Below, piece by piece: positions 50,178-61,066 of a DNA stretch of 64,000 nt. The DNA lies in NCBI RefSeq assembly GCF_001456025.1, contig NZ_LMTZ01000002.1:124001-188000 (forward strand), given 5' to 3'. Origin of the DNA: Mastigocoleus testarum BC008 (GTDB lineage Bacteria; Cyanobacteriota; Cyanobacteriia; Cyanobacteriales; Nostocaceae). The position numbers and the translations under genes are program-made. Each line of letters opens with the position of its first letter. The stretch's first letter is position 1. The notes under the pieces were generated by a model. It did no database searches. It had not been told where the DNA came from and worked only from the letters and a program-made list of their open reading frames with translations.

Positions 50178-51539
50178 ATGTCCAATCAAGCGGTAGAAAA
50201 TATAGTCATAATTGGTTCTGGTCCTGCTGGGTATACAGCAGCGATTTATGCAGCCAGAGCAAATCTCAAGCCTGTGGTATTCGAGGGTTTCCAAGCAGGG
50301 GGATTACCTGGTGGTCAATTGATGACAACAACGGAGGTTGAAAATTTTCCAGGTTTTCCTGAAGGGATTACAGGACCTAACTTAATGGATAATATGAAGG
50401 CTCAAGCTGAACGTTGGGGAGCAGAGTTGTATACCGAAGATGTGACAGAAGTAGATCTGTCTCAACGCCCTTTCACGATACGTTCACAAGAGCGCGAATT
50501 TAAAGCTAATACCATTATTGTTGCGACAGGAGCAACGGCAAAACGCTTGGGCTTACCAAGTGAGAAAGAGTATTGGAGTCGAGGAATTTCAGCTTGTGCA
50601 ATCTGTGATGGTGCGACACCAACCTTTAACAGTCAAGAATTAGCAGTGATTGGTGGTGGTGATTCAGCTGCAGAAGAAGCTGCATATCTGACTAAATATG
50701 GTTCCAAGGTGAATTTATTGGTGCGTTCTGAGCAGATGCGAGCATCTAAAGCGATGCAAGACCGAGTTTTAAATAATCCCAAAATCGAAGTGCACTGGAA
50801 TACAGAAGCCGTGGATGTATTTGGAAATGGCTGGATGGAAGGGGTTAAAGTTCGTAACCGGAAAACTGGCGAAGAAAAAGAACTGCAAGCAAAAGGTTTG
50901 TTTTACGCCATAGGTCACAACCCGAATACGTCTTTATTTCAAGGACAATTGGAATTAGATGCAGGAGGATACATTGTTACTAAGCCTGATTCAGTAGAAA
51001 CCAGCGTAGAAGGAGTATTTGCTGCTGGTGACGTACAAGACCATGAATATCGTCAAGCTGTAACCGCTGCTGGTACGGGCTGTATGGCAGCATTACTTGC
51101 AGAACGTTGGTTGTCTATGAATAATTTGGTGCAAGAATTTCATCAAACAGCAGAAGCAATAGAGCAGAAACGAGAAAAACATTCAACTACAAGTACAACA
51201 CCAGAAGAATTTGATATCGATCAAGTGCACCATGTCGGTAGTTATGCTTTGAGAAAACTATTTCACGATAGCGATCGCCTGTTGATAGTCAAATATGTCG
51301 CTCCCGGTTGTGGACCCTGTCATACACTCAAGCCCATATTAAATAAAGTAATAGATGAGTTTGATGGGAAAATTCACTTTGTAGAAATTGATATCGACGA
51401 AGAGCGAGAAATTGCTGAACAAGCAGGTGTTACTGGAACTCCAACAATCCAATTTTTCAAAAATAAAGAATTGTTACGTGAAGTCAAAGGTGTGAAGCAA
51501 AAAAGTCAGTACCGCGAACTAATTTCCAGTAATTTGTGA
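50178..51539 (+). CDS. NADPH-thioredoxin reductase C (TrxB-thioredoxin fusion)
   Basis: About 453 residues from the ATG at 50178; earlier in-frame starts exist back to 50112. The N-terminal FAD/NADPH reductase (about 1-315) has [10 protein letters not shown], redox CAIC (ACAICDGA), the NADPH loop [10 protein letters not shown] and the FAD motif [11 protein letters not shown] linker leads to a C-terminal thioredoxin domain (about 345-453) with APGCGPCHT. This fusion, NTRC, reduces 2-Cys peroxiredoxins and other targets with NADPH in oxygenic phototrophs. Both active sites are intact. Confidence 0.93.
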   Translation: MSNQAVENIVIIGSGPAGYTAAIYAARANLKPVVFEGFQAGGLPGGQLMTTTEVENFPGFPEGITGPNLMDNMKAQAERWGAELYTEDVTEVDLSQRPFTIRSQEREFKANTIIVATGATAKRLGLPSEKEYWSRGISACAICDGATPTFNSQELAVIGGGDSAAEEAAYLTKYGSKVNLLVRSEQMRASKAMQDRVLNNPKIEVHWNTEAVDVFGNGWMEGVKVRNRKTGEEKELQAKGLFYAIGHNPNTSLFQGQLELDAGGYIVTKPDSVETSVEGVFAAGDVQDHEYRQAVTAAGTGCMAALLAERWLSMNNLVQEFHQTAEAIEQKREKHSTTSTTPEEFDIDQVHHVGSYALRKLFHDSDRLLIVKYVAPGCGPCHTLKPILNKVIDEFDGKIHFVEIDIDEEREIAEQAGVTGTPTIQFFKNKELLREVKGVKQKSQYRELISSNL

Positions 51540-52120
51540 TTTTCAGTAATTTAAGTAATTTATCATTTTTCATATCCCACGGACGCTCTGCGCTAATACT
51601 GCAAATTCTTGTGATTCCCCATCTATTACGCGTGGGGATTCTCCATTTGTAGTTTTATAGCAGATACCAAATAATTGAGATAAAGGTCACAGATATTTCA
51701 TTTCTGGCTCCTGTCTTCTGCTGTGCTTACACTCTAAAATGCCTGCAACAGTACGCAGTGTGAGTGCAACGGCAACGAACGGGACGTGCTGGCTGAAGTG
51801 AATATGTAAGTATATCCAGCCACAATTCTGCTATAAATTGCTAATCTTGTCCTACTATCTAGTAAAAATGACTAAATTGCCTATTAACAATTACTTGTCA
51901 TCTATATAACTGGTAGTGTAAACGATTGAGTTTTTGATATTGAGTTGAGAAAATTAACTGAAAAATTTAAACTGTCCTCTGTTATCAGATACCCGTAGAC
52001 AGCTTACGTCTAAATATATACGTCTTAATAAGAGGCCAAGCCAAAACGTTAGCACAAACTAACCGCAAACGGTGAGCGTTAACATAACTTACAACTCATA
52101 ATCCGTAAATTACATATAAT
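51540..52120. other. Spacer with a CCCCA hairpin
   Basis: About 580 bp. ATTCCCCA (from 51614) and TGGGGAT (ending about 51640) form a hairpin 75 bp past NTRC; no T-run follows, so termination is uncertain. A small GC-rich repeat patch lies at about 51735-51800. Confidence 0.4.
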
Positions 52121-53002
52121 ATGACAGCTGTCAAAACTTCTCTGCCTAGATTATTTCGTTTGACTAAAAATCCTAATCTTTCCCAAAAGTTAACATTTAT
52201 AGGATTAATTATCACTCTGGGATTCGTTTTTCTAGCTTTATTTGCACCTCTGTTCCAGGTTGCGGGGTTATTACAAGATCCAACTGAATTCCTTGACAAT
52301 CCAATTCACACCTTACCTTCATTGCAACATTGGTTTGGTACTAGTCGTCTGGGATATGATATTTTTTCTCGGACAATTTTTGGCATACAAGCTGCGCTGC
52401 AAGTAGTAATTTTAGCAACAGCGCTGAGTATGGCTATTGGGGTACCCTTAGGAATGGTAAGTGGCTATTTAGGCGGCTGGCTAGATCGGGTATTACTGTT
52501 TATGATGGACAGTATTTACACATTACCAGGGTTGCTATTATCAGTGACTTTAGCTTTTGTTGTTGGCAGGGGAATATTAAACGCCGCGATCGCAATTAGT
52601 ATCGCTTATATACCTCAATATTACAGAGTCGTCCGCAATCATACAGTCAGCGTAAAAACAGAGGTATTTATTGAAGCAGCCCAAGCAATGGGAGCAAATA
52701 CTTGGCAGGTGCTTTCCAGGTATTTGTTTTTAAATGTAATTCAAAGCGTACCTGTGCTTTTCACCCTGAATGCTGCAGATGCAATTCTGGTTTTGGGAGG
52801 TTTGGGGTTTTTAGGTTTGGGATTACCAGCAGAAGTACCAGAATGGGGTCATGACTTGCGCCAAGCCTTAGAAGCTTTACCCACTGGGATTTGGTGGACA
52901 ACACTATTTCCTGGTTTAGCAATGACTTTAATGGTTGTGGGGCTATCTTTACTTGGTGAGGGGTTGAATGAGTTTATCAATCCCCGTACCGGGAAAGAAT
53001 AA
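52121..53002 (+). CDS. ABC transporter permease, oligopeptide/dipeptide (DppC/OppC) type
   Basis: 293 residues with six hydrophobic segments. An N-terminal OppC-type region and one TM are followed by GTSRLGYDIFSRTIFG, and the cytoplasmic EAA loop EAAQAMGANTWQVLSRYLF, where the ATPase docks. The substrate is probably peptides or related compounds. It is an orphan: no partner permease, ATPase or binding protein lies in the window, so the other parts must be elsewhere. Confidence 0.9.
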   Translation: MTAVKTSLPRLFRLTKNPNLSQKLTFIGLIITLGFVFLALFAPLFQVAGLLQDPTEFLDNPIHTLPSLQHWFGTSRLGYDIFSRTIFGIQAALQVVILATALSMAIGVPLGMVSGYLGGWLDRVLLFMMDSIYTLPGLLLSVTLAFVVGRGILNAAIAISIAYIPQYYRVVRNHTVSVKTEVFIEAAQAMGANTWQVLSRYLFLNVIQSVPVLFTLNAADAILVLGGLGFLGLGLPAEVPEWGHDLRQALEALPTGIWWTTLFPGLAMTLMVVGLSLLGEGLNEFINPRTGKE

Positions 53003-53082
53003 TTTGCTTATAGATTGCTTGTTGTTGGAAATTCGTATTTGTGAAGCAGTAGTTTGTAATTGGTGTTTGGTTTGGGACTTGG

Positions 53083-53152
53083 TATTTAGAACTTAGTATT
53101 TAGAACTTAGTCTTTAGAACTTAGTCTTTAGAACTTAGTCTTTAGGAGTTGG
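53083..53152. repeat. 14-bp tandem repeat, about five copies
   Basis: TATTTAGAACTTAG (two copies) then TCTTTAGAACTTAG (two copies) and one degenerate copy, in exact register every 14 bp. Confidence 0.85.
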
Positions 53153-53310
53153 TATTTGATAATCATAATCAGTGATTTGTCGCGAGTATTTTGTTGTGAG
53201 TCATTTGTTTGATTTAAAACAAAAAATGCACAAGTATCTCACGACAGGGTACGAATACCACTAACACATTACTTCATGGTCTAACATGATTGATTATCTG
53301 TTGTACTTTT

Positions 53311-53547
53311 ATGCGAGATTTTGGTGTGAAAGATAACTTATCTTTAATTGCTGCGGCTGCGGGCGGTTTTATGCTTTTTGTTGCCCTGACTGGTGTACTG
53401 CGAGGAACTCCCTTGGTTTCTTGGCAAAGTAATTCAAGTTTTTCTCGCCCGGCTAGTGAGCCAGAACAAGCATATGCTATTCCCACTCAAGTAGAAGAAT
53501 TATGGCAAACTTCAAATATTTTCAATACAAATACTTTCAATAATTAG
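53311..53547 (+). CDS. Small single-TM hypothetical protein
   Basis: 78 residues from the ATG at 53311 (a TTG at 53290 is the longest frame). One TM segment near the N-terminus (LIAAAAGGFMLFVALTGVL), then a Ser/Pro-rich tail. Not recognised; the coding call rests on the membrane segment and length. Confidence 0.45.
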   Translation: MRDFGVKDNLSLIAAAAGGFMLFVALTGVLRGTPLVSWQSNSSFSRPASEPEQAYAIPTQVEELWQTSNIFNTNTFNN

Positions 53548-53628
53548 TTTATAATCTTTGCCCTGGCGAATTTTACTCGCTGCAATTGCTATAAATAAAT
53601 ATAAAAACAGGAGTTATCAGTCAGACAT

Positions 53629-54535
53629 TTGACACAAAACCATTTGAAAAAATCTTCAGGGGACGATTTTCAGGTAGTCGGTATTGACTTGGGAGGAACA
53701 GCAATTAAGTTAGGACCAGTTAGGTTACTGCTGACGGTGGCTGTTTGTAGTTCCTAACTGTACCTACTCCCCAACCGGCTATTCCAAAAGCAGCGATCGC
53801 AGCAATGGTAGATACGATCGCCAAAATAGATTCAGAAAATAAAACTCGGGCAATTGGTATAGGAACTCCCGGACCTGCCGATGCAAATGGGAAAATAGCC
53901 AAAGTTGCAATTAATTTACCTCAATGGTATGATATTCCTCTTGCTTCAGAGATAGAAGCAAGGGCAGTTATAGCAAATCATGCAAACTGTGCTGGTTTAG
54001 GTGAAACTTGGTTAGTAGCTGATCGTCGTTTTCAGAATTTTATTTTTCTGACTTCAGGTACTGGAGTTTGAGGTGCAATCATTCTAAACGGCAATTTATT
54101 TTTTGGTCACCAAGGGGCTGCAGGAGAATTAGGTTTAATTACTTTCAATCCCCAAGAGCCAAAATGTAAAAGTGGTAATCAAGATTCATTAGAATAATTT
54201 ACCTCTGCGACCGCTATTTATCAGCGCACGGGTAAAAAACCCATGAATTAGCTGAAGCTGCGAGAAGCAGTAATATCAATGTCTTGAAATTTTGGTAAGA
54301 ATATGATCACGACTTGGGCATCGGCTTAACAAGTTTAATTTATATCCTTACGCCAGAAGCAATTGTAATTGGAGGTGGTGTTAGCGCCAGTGCACATTTT
54401 TTTAACCAGCTGCGATCGCAGAAGTGGAAAGACGAGTGATGTCAACTTCTCGCATTGGCTGAGAAATATTAACTTCTAAGTTAGGCAACTCAGTAGGAAT
54501 GCTTGGCGCTGCAAAATTAGCACTTCACTTACTTT
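53629..54535 (+). pseudogene. Decayed ROK-family sugar kinase
   Basis: Pieces of one protein are spread over different frames. VVGIDLGGTAIKLG (53680s) is followed by a stop; then AIGIGTPGPADANGKIAKV and LTSGTGV in another frame, a TGA where Gly is expected, GAIILNGNLFFGHQGAAGE, a TAA, FTSATAIYQRTGKKP, a frameshift, PHELAEAARSSN, another stop, and finally IYILTPEAIVIGGGVSAS and LGNSVGMLGAAKLAL. At least three premature stops and at least three frame changes are seen. All parts match the ROK (glucokinase-type) family in order. Non-functional. Confidence 0.88.
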
Positions 54536-54675
54536 GATTGTGTTTGATAACGGGTAATTGGTATACGCCCGCATCGCTTACGTGGTGTTAGCAAAGCGTG
54601 GCGTTAGCTGTAGGTAACTGGTAACTCTGATTTACAAAAAAATGTAGGGTAAATAATCAAATGTCTGATATGACT

Positions 54676-55116
54676 TTACTTTTGACTTTCTGCAAAGTGA
54701 TATCCTGTCTCCTTGTGAATATACTCTAAGACTTTTTTGTAAGAATCTGAGTTACTTACAGGATTAATTATGATAGGTATGGTGCTATCTGGCAACCAGA
54801 ATGTTATCCTGCCATTTGGCTCGTGACAAAAAGAGCTAATGCAGTTGAGGTTGATAATGTATTCATTTCTGTCGTAGAAAATTTTTACCCAATAAGTATT
54901 CTCAAATTCCAACTCTGTAAATCGCTTGATGTACTCCAGAACTTTTTTATAGTCTTGGGGATTACTTAAGGGATTAATGACGATGGGTATTGCACAATCT
55001 GGCAGCCAAAAGGTTACTCTGCCATTTGCTTCACAGCAAAAAGCAGTTACTCGCTCAAAATTCACTACATATTCATTTTTCTCGTGAACTATTTTTGCCC
55101 AGTACGCCACCCTCAT
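54676..55116 (-). CDS. Small protein made of two tandem ~68-residue repeats
   Basis: 146 residues. Residues 5-70 and 75-138 are copies of one another: YWAKI/YWVKI, NEYVVN/NEYIIN, ANGRVTFWLPD/PNGRITFWLPD, IPIVINPLSN/IPIIINPVSN and YKKVLEYI in both. Each half has two closely spaced Cys-containing segments (AFCCE and SFCHE). Beta-rich, no known family. The start may be ATG at 55116 or a GTG two codons on, with GAGGAG upstream. Next to the pyrG 3' end. Confidence 0.7.
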   Translation of the reverse strand: MRVAYWAKIVHEKNEYVVNFERVTAFCCEANGRVTFWLPDCAIPIVINPLSNPQDYKKVLEYIKRFTELEFENTYWVKIFYDRNEYIINLNCISSFCHEPNGRITFWLPDSTIPIIINPVSNSDSYKKVLEYIHKETGYHFAESQK

Positions 55117-55247
55117 CTCCTCAAGTTTATTTGTCTTGATGTCGTCAGCATACTTCAGTACAACATCTCCTATGGAAAGTATAAGGGGTTAAGTACTGTA
55201 ACGTTCTGCGTATATACTCGGACAAAATATCAAAAAATTGGCGAAAT

Positions 55248-56909
<1,662 letters not shown>

Positions 56910-56944
56910 CTAAAAAAATACATCCCGTCATTGTGCCACAGTAA

Positions 56945-58732
56945 ATGTTGAGAAATTTGTTTTCTGTTAGCGTCAAACCTCTTATTGGATTAGCTCTGTT
57001 AACGCCTATCATCGTTAATCACTCCCCTGCTGTAGCACAAGAACAGTCTCTGAAGGTGGTTTATCCCCGGACGAACCATAAAACATCTTCGGATAAAATT
57101 TTCTTCATTGGTACAGCACCGCGAACCGGACAGGTTTTCATAAATGGTCAGTCAATAACACGTTCCCAAGCTGGTCATTTTGCTCCCAGTTTTCCCCTGA
57201 AATTAGGAGAGAATAAGTTTACAGTCCGCCACGGGAATCAAAAAATTGAAATAGTGGTGACCAGAGTAGCCACTGAACCAAAAATTCCCCAAGGATTAGC
57301 ATTTGCCGTAAATTCTCTAACTCCAGCAGTAGACATAGACAGAATGCCAGATGATAGGATCTGTTTTAGCGCTATTGCTCCCCCAGATGCGAAGGTATCT
57401 GTTAGATTAGGCTATCGAAATATTCGTCTTTATCCCCAACCACAACAAGCTAAATTACCAAGCAATTTAGCTGCCCTAACTGGGACTAATCAGCCTTCTC
57501 ACAAACAAATGACTGGCAAATATGCAGGCTGTACTGTTATAGAAAAATCTGGCAATTTTGGACGACCCATTTATAAGCTGGATCTTCAGGGCAAGAAATT
57601 TACTCAAAGAGCGCCAGGTAAAGTATCTATTTTATCACCTGCTAGCCTACAAGTGGTTGAGGTCACAGCGGATGCAGGAGTAGCACGTACCGGACCAAGT
57701 ACTAATTATTCTAGACTGACGCCATTACCAAAGGGAACAAGAGCGGCAATTACTGGCTCGGAAGGTGAGTGGTTACGCTTAGACTACGGTGCTTGGATCA
57801 AGGGTAAAGAAACCCAGATTTTAAATGGTGCTATCCCGCCAGCAACTGTAATTCGTAGTGTTGGATCGCGAAAATTTTCTGATGCTACTCAGATAACTTT
57901 CCCACTACAAGTTCCGGTACCTATTAGCGTCCACCAAAGCGATCAAACTTTTTCTCTTACCCTACACAACACGACGGCACAAACTGACATTATTCGTTTG
58001 GATGATAACCCGTTCATTTCACGACTGGACTGGCAGCAAATAACCCCAAGTCAGGTACGATACACTTTTAATCTTAAATCAGAACAGCAATGGGGACACA
58101 CACTGAGCTATGAAGGCACAAGTTTAGTGTTAAAGCTACGTCATGCTCCGAGAATTTCGCGTCGCCGACGTAAACCACTGTCTGGTATTAAAATTTTACT
58201 CGATCCTGGACATGGTGGTAAAGAGAGTGGTGCGGTTGGTCCTACAGGTTACCCAGAAAAAGATGTGAATCTAAGTGTTTCTAAATTACTACGGGATGCT
58301 TTGGTGAAGAGGGGTGCAACGGTTGTCATGACCAGGGAAGACGATCGAGATGTTTCTTTGAGAGAACGTCAAAAAATTATTGCCCGAGAAGAACCAGCAC
58401 TTGCACTTTCAGTTCATTACAATGCCCTTCCAGACTATGGAGATGCAGAGAACACTAGAGGTGTAGGTATTTTTTGGTATCATCCCCAAGCTCATAGTTC
58501 GGCAATATTTTTGCACAATTACTTAGTCAAAAAACTTAATCGACCATCCTATGGTGTATTTTGGAATAATTTAGCGTTAACCCGTCCAGCAGAAGCTCCT
58601 TCACTTTTATTGGAGCTGGGTTTTATGAGTAACCCTTCAGAATTTGAGTGGGTAGTTAATCCCAAATCTCAACAAAAATTAGCTAACACCCTTGCAGATG
58701 GGATTGCGGAGTGGTTTAAGACTGTGCGTTAA
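56945..58732 (+). CDS. N-acetylmuramoyl-L-alanine amidase with SH3b domain
   Basis: 595 residues. Signal peptide (LIGLALLTPIIVNHSPAVAQ, to about 31) places it in the periplasm. A central bacterial SH3 domain at about 238-285 (VARTGPSTNYSRLTPLPKG) should bind the wall. The C-terminal Amidase_3 domain (about 415-593) has the zinc/catalytic sites LDPGHGGKESG, EKDVNLS, SVHYNAL and LLELGFMSN. It cuts the stem peptide from MurNAc. Unlike AmiC-type enzymes of heterocystous cyanobacteria, I see no AMIN domains. Confidence 0.88.
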   Translation: MLRNLFSVSVKPLIGLALLTPIIVNHSPAVAQEQSLKVVYPRTNHKTSSDKIFFIGTAPRTGQVFINGQSITRSQAGHFAPSFPLKLGENKFTVRHGNQKIEIVVTRVATEPKIPQGLAFAVNSLTPAVDIDRMPDDRICFSAIAPPDAKVSVRLGYRNIRLYPQPQQAKLPSNLAALTGTNQPSHKQMTGKYAGCTVIEKSGNFGRPIYKLDLQGKKFTQRAPGKVSILSPASLQVVEVTADAGVARTGPSTNYSRLTPLPKGTRAAITGSEGEWLRLDYGAWIKGKETQILNGAIPPATVIRSVGSRKFSDATQITFPLQVPVPISVHQSDQTFSLTLHNTTAQTDIIRLDDNPFISRLDWQQITPSQVRYTFNLKSEQQWGHTLSYEGTSLVLKLRHAPRISRRRRKPLSGIKILLDPGHGGKESGAVGPTGYPEKDVNLSVSKLLRDALVKRGATVVMTREDDRDVSLRERQKIIAREEPALALSVHYNALPDYGDAENTRGVGIFWYHPQAHSSAIFLHNYLVKKLNRPSYGVFWNNLALTRPAEAPSLLLELGFMSNPSEFEWVVNPKSQQKLANTLADGIAEWFKTVR

Positions 58733-60129
58733 ACAAAATTTGCGATTTCCAAAATTTCTAGCCAGCCTTTATAAACACCATACCGTACAGATACAAATAT
58801 ACTAACAGTATAATTCTGGCTCAAGGGACTAAAAGATTCCTACATAGTCTGATAAAGAATTTTACTGTTAGGTAATAAATTGAAAATAGGTGTAAAATAA
58901 TTTACTCATTGATATGTCATTAACTCAAAATGCTACAAGTTCTGATTTGCTAACTTGATACTTGTATCCAAATTTATTGGAATTAATTCTAACTATATGC
59001 CATCAAAAAACATCGACTTAGATGATATCGTACTGATACAAGAGCATTAATATGCACGTGAAATATCATTGTAAAATTTGGTTTATTCACTTACAACTTA
59101 ACTTCTTGCTGAGCTTCAACTAAATAAATATTTTCTACATCCTATTGAAGTTTCACTATTGAACTTTATATATTCCAGTTTGACGTGAATTATTCAGTAC
59201 ATACCTATGTTTTCCAGAAGATACACTCTAACTTATATCTTCTTAATTAATTACTATTTATCAATGGTATGTAATTTAACTCAAATCTAGTATATCTGAT
59301 TATTAGGGTATCAAATATAAACTCAGTGCAATGTATTTAAATTTCACAGAATGTAAGTTTTATGAGTGCAGATAAAGCTTAATATGGATGTATATTAATT
59401 ATCATTTAAGTAAGTATCAATACAGAAAATAAATAGATTGTTTTGGGTTTAAAATATCAGAATGTTCCCACAAAATACTTTTGAATTAGTTTGATTTTTG
59501 AGATATATATTTGGAGTATATTTGGAGTACATATTCGGTGTACGTAGTTGGAAATTGTATGCACAATCGCTAGAACCAGTTATTATTGGAATAAAATTCA
59601 TTAAAAATACACATATTCCTATGGTAAAAAGTTCTTTGCTTCACAATCCAATGTAGAGCTTTAGACAAAATAAACAATATAATTTACTAGATTGAATTTC
59701 GTGTATAAAGATGTTTCACACTATAAGGATAAATAATTACTGAAAACTAGCAATTCTTTTAGCTGAAAAACTTCTGCTATAAAAAAATAGTGTACACCCC
59801 TATTGAGATGGGTGTGATCAATTAAAGAAATGTCAAAAATAAACAATATTAAAATTGAATTGATATGAATAGCTCGTAGTTTTACGTATTCATACCTTCA
59901 ACATGATTCAAAAAGATAGGACTCTGAGGTTTGTACTTAGTATAATATTTACCTAGAGTATCTTTAGACAACTTTCAAAATAGATTTAAGAAACCTAAAA
60001 TATTTTTTGGAATTTGTTAGTATTCTAATTACTGTTGGAGGAAGTAATTATTCTACTTCCTTTATTCATATATCCTAGTTAATTGTACCTGGTGAATAAT
60101 TAATATTTAGTATATTTATTCATTTTGTT
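58733..60129. other. Long AT-rich spacer before the polysaccharide genes
   Basis: About 1.4 kb without credible frames on either strand. Many short AT words, no strong hairpin, no RNA gene recognised. Confidence 0.45.
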
Positions 60130-60138
60130 TTGAAAATA

Positions 60139-60918
60139 ATGATGAGACGGGTGACGCTATTAAATACAACCATTCACAATATCAAGATGGTTGATTTGCT
60201 GGAAAATTTACGCGGTGGTGGAGTGGTATTTACACCTAATGTGAACCACATAGTATGCTTACAGAAAAATAAGGAATTTTATTCCATCTACCAAGAAGCT
60301 GATTACAGAGTTTGCGATAGCAAGATACTGATGTACGCATCTAATTTTTTAGGATCTCCGATTTTAGAAAAAATATCCGGTTCTGACTTATTTCCAGCTT
60401 TTTACAAATACTACCAGAACGATGAAAATATCAAGATATTTTTACTAGGCTCCAAAGAGAAAACTGTTCAAACTGCGAAAAAGAAAATCAACACTAGGGT
60501 TGGAAGAAATATTATTATCGCGGCACATTCACCATCATTTGGTTTTGAAAAAAAAGAAGATGAATGTAAAAAAATAGTAGAATTAATTAATAATTCTGGG
60601 GCTACTGTTTTGGCTATAGGTGTAGGTTCACCCAAACAAGAAATGTGGATAGCCAAATACAAAAAGCAACTGAAAAATATTAATATATTTTTGGCTATTG
60701 GAGCAACAATCGATTTTGAAGCTGGCAACGTCAAGCGTTCACCAAAATGGATGAGTGAAATTGGTTTTGAGTGGTTATATAGACTCTTGAATGAACCAAG
60801 GCGACTATGGAAAAGGTATCTGTTAGATGCTCTGCCATTTTTATGGCTCATTTTAAAGCAACGGCTACTACTGTATAGAAATCCTTGGTCTTCAAATATA
60901 AGAAGAAAAGAGTTATAA
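60139..60918 (+). CDS. WecG/TagA/CpsF-family glycosyltransferase
   Basis: About 259 residues from the ATG at 60139 (a TTG at 60130 is also in frame). WecG/TagA (GT26) family enzymes add a sugar to a lipid-linked acceptor. Family blocks present: TPNVNHIVCLQKNKEF, SGSDLFP, FLLGSKEKT, IGVGSPKQE and the end LNEPRRLWKRYL. No TM segment; it acts at the inner face of the membrane. First gene of an apparent exopolysaccharide set. Confidence 0.88.
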   Translation: MMRRVTLLNTTIHNIKMVDLLENLRGGGVVFTPNVNHIVCLQKNKEFYSIYQEADYRVCDSKILMYASNFLGSPILEKISGSDLFPAFYKYYQNDENIKIFLLGSKEKTVQTAKKKINTRVGRNIIIAAHSPSFGFEKKEDECKKIVELINNSGATVLAIGVGSPKQEMWIAKYKKQLKNINIFLAIGATIDFEAGNVKRSPKWMSEIGFEWLYRLLNEPRRLWKRYLLDALPFLWLILKQRLLLYRNPWSSNIRRKEL

Positions 60919-61066
60919 GACTAAAATCCTTAGCCAAAACTTATAGGAGAATGTACAAAGAATAATTGAGCTACATGAAAAACTGAGTTCGATATAATCA
61001 ATATCTCCATAACTCAATAGTTTTGTAGTTTTTTTCAGTGAGTGTCCTCATCAAAAGGTCAATGCA

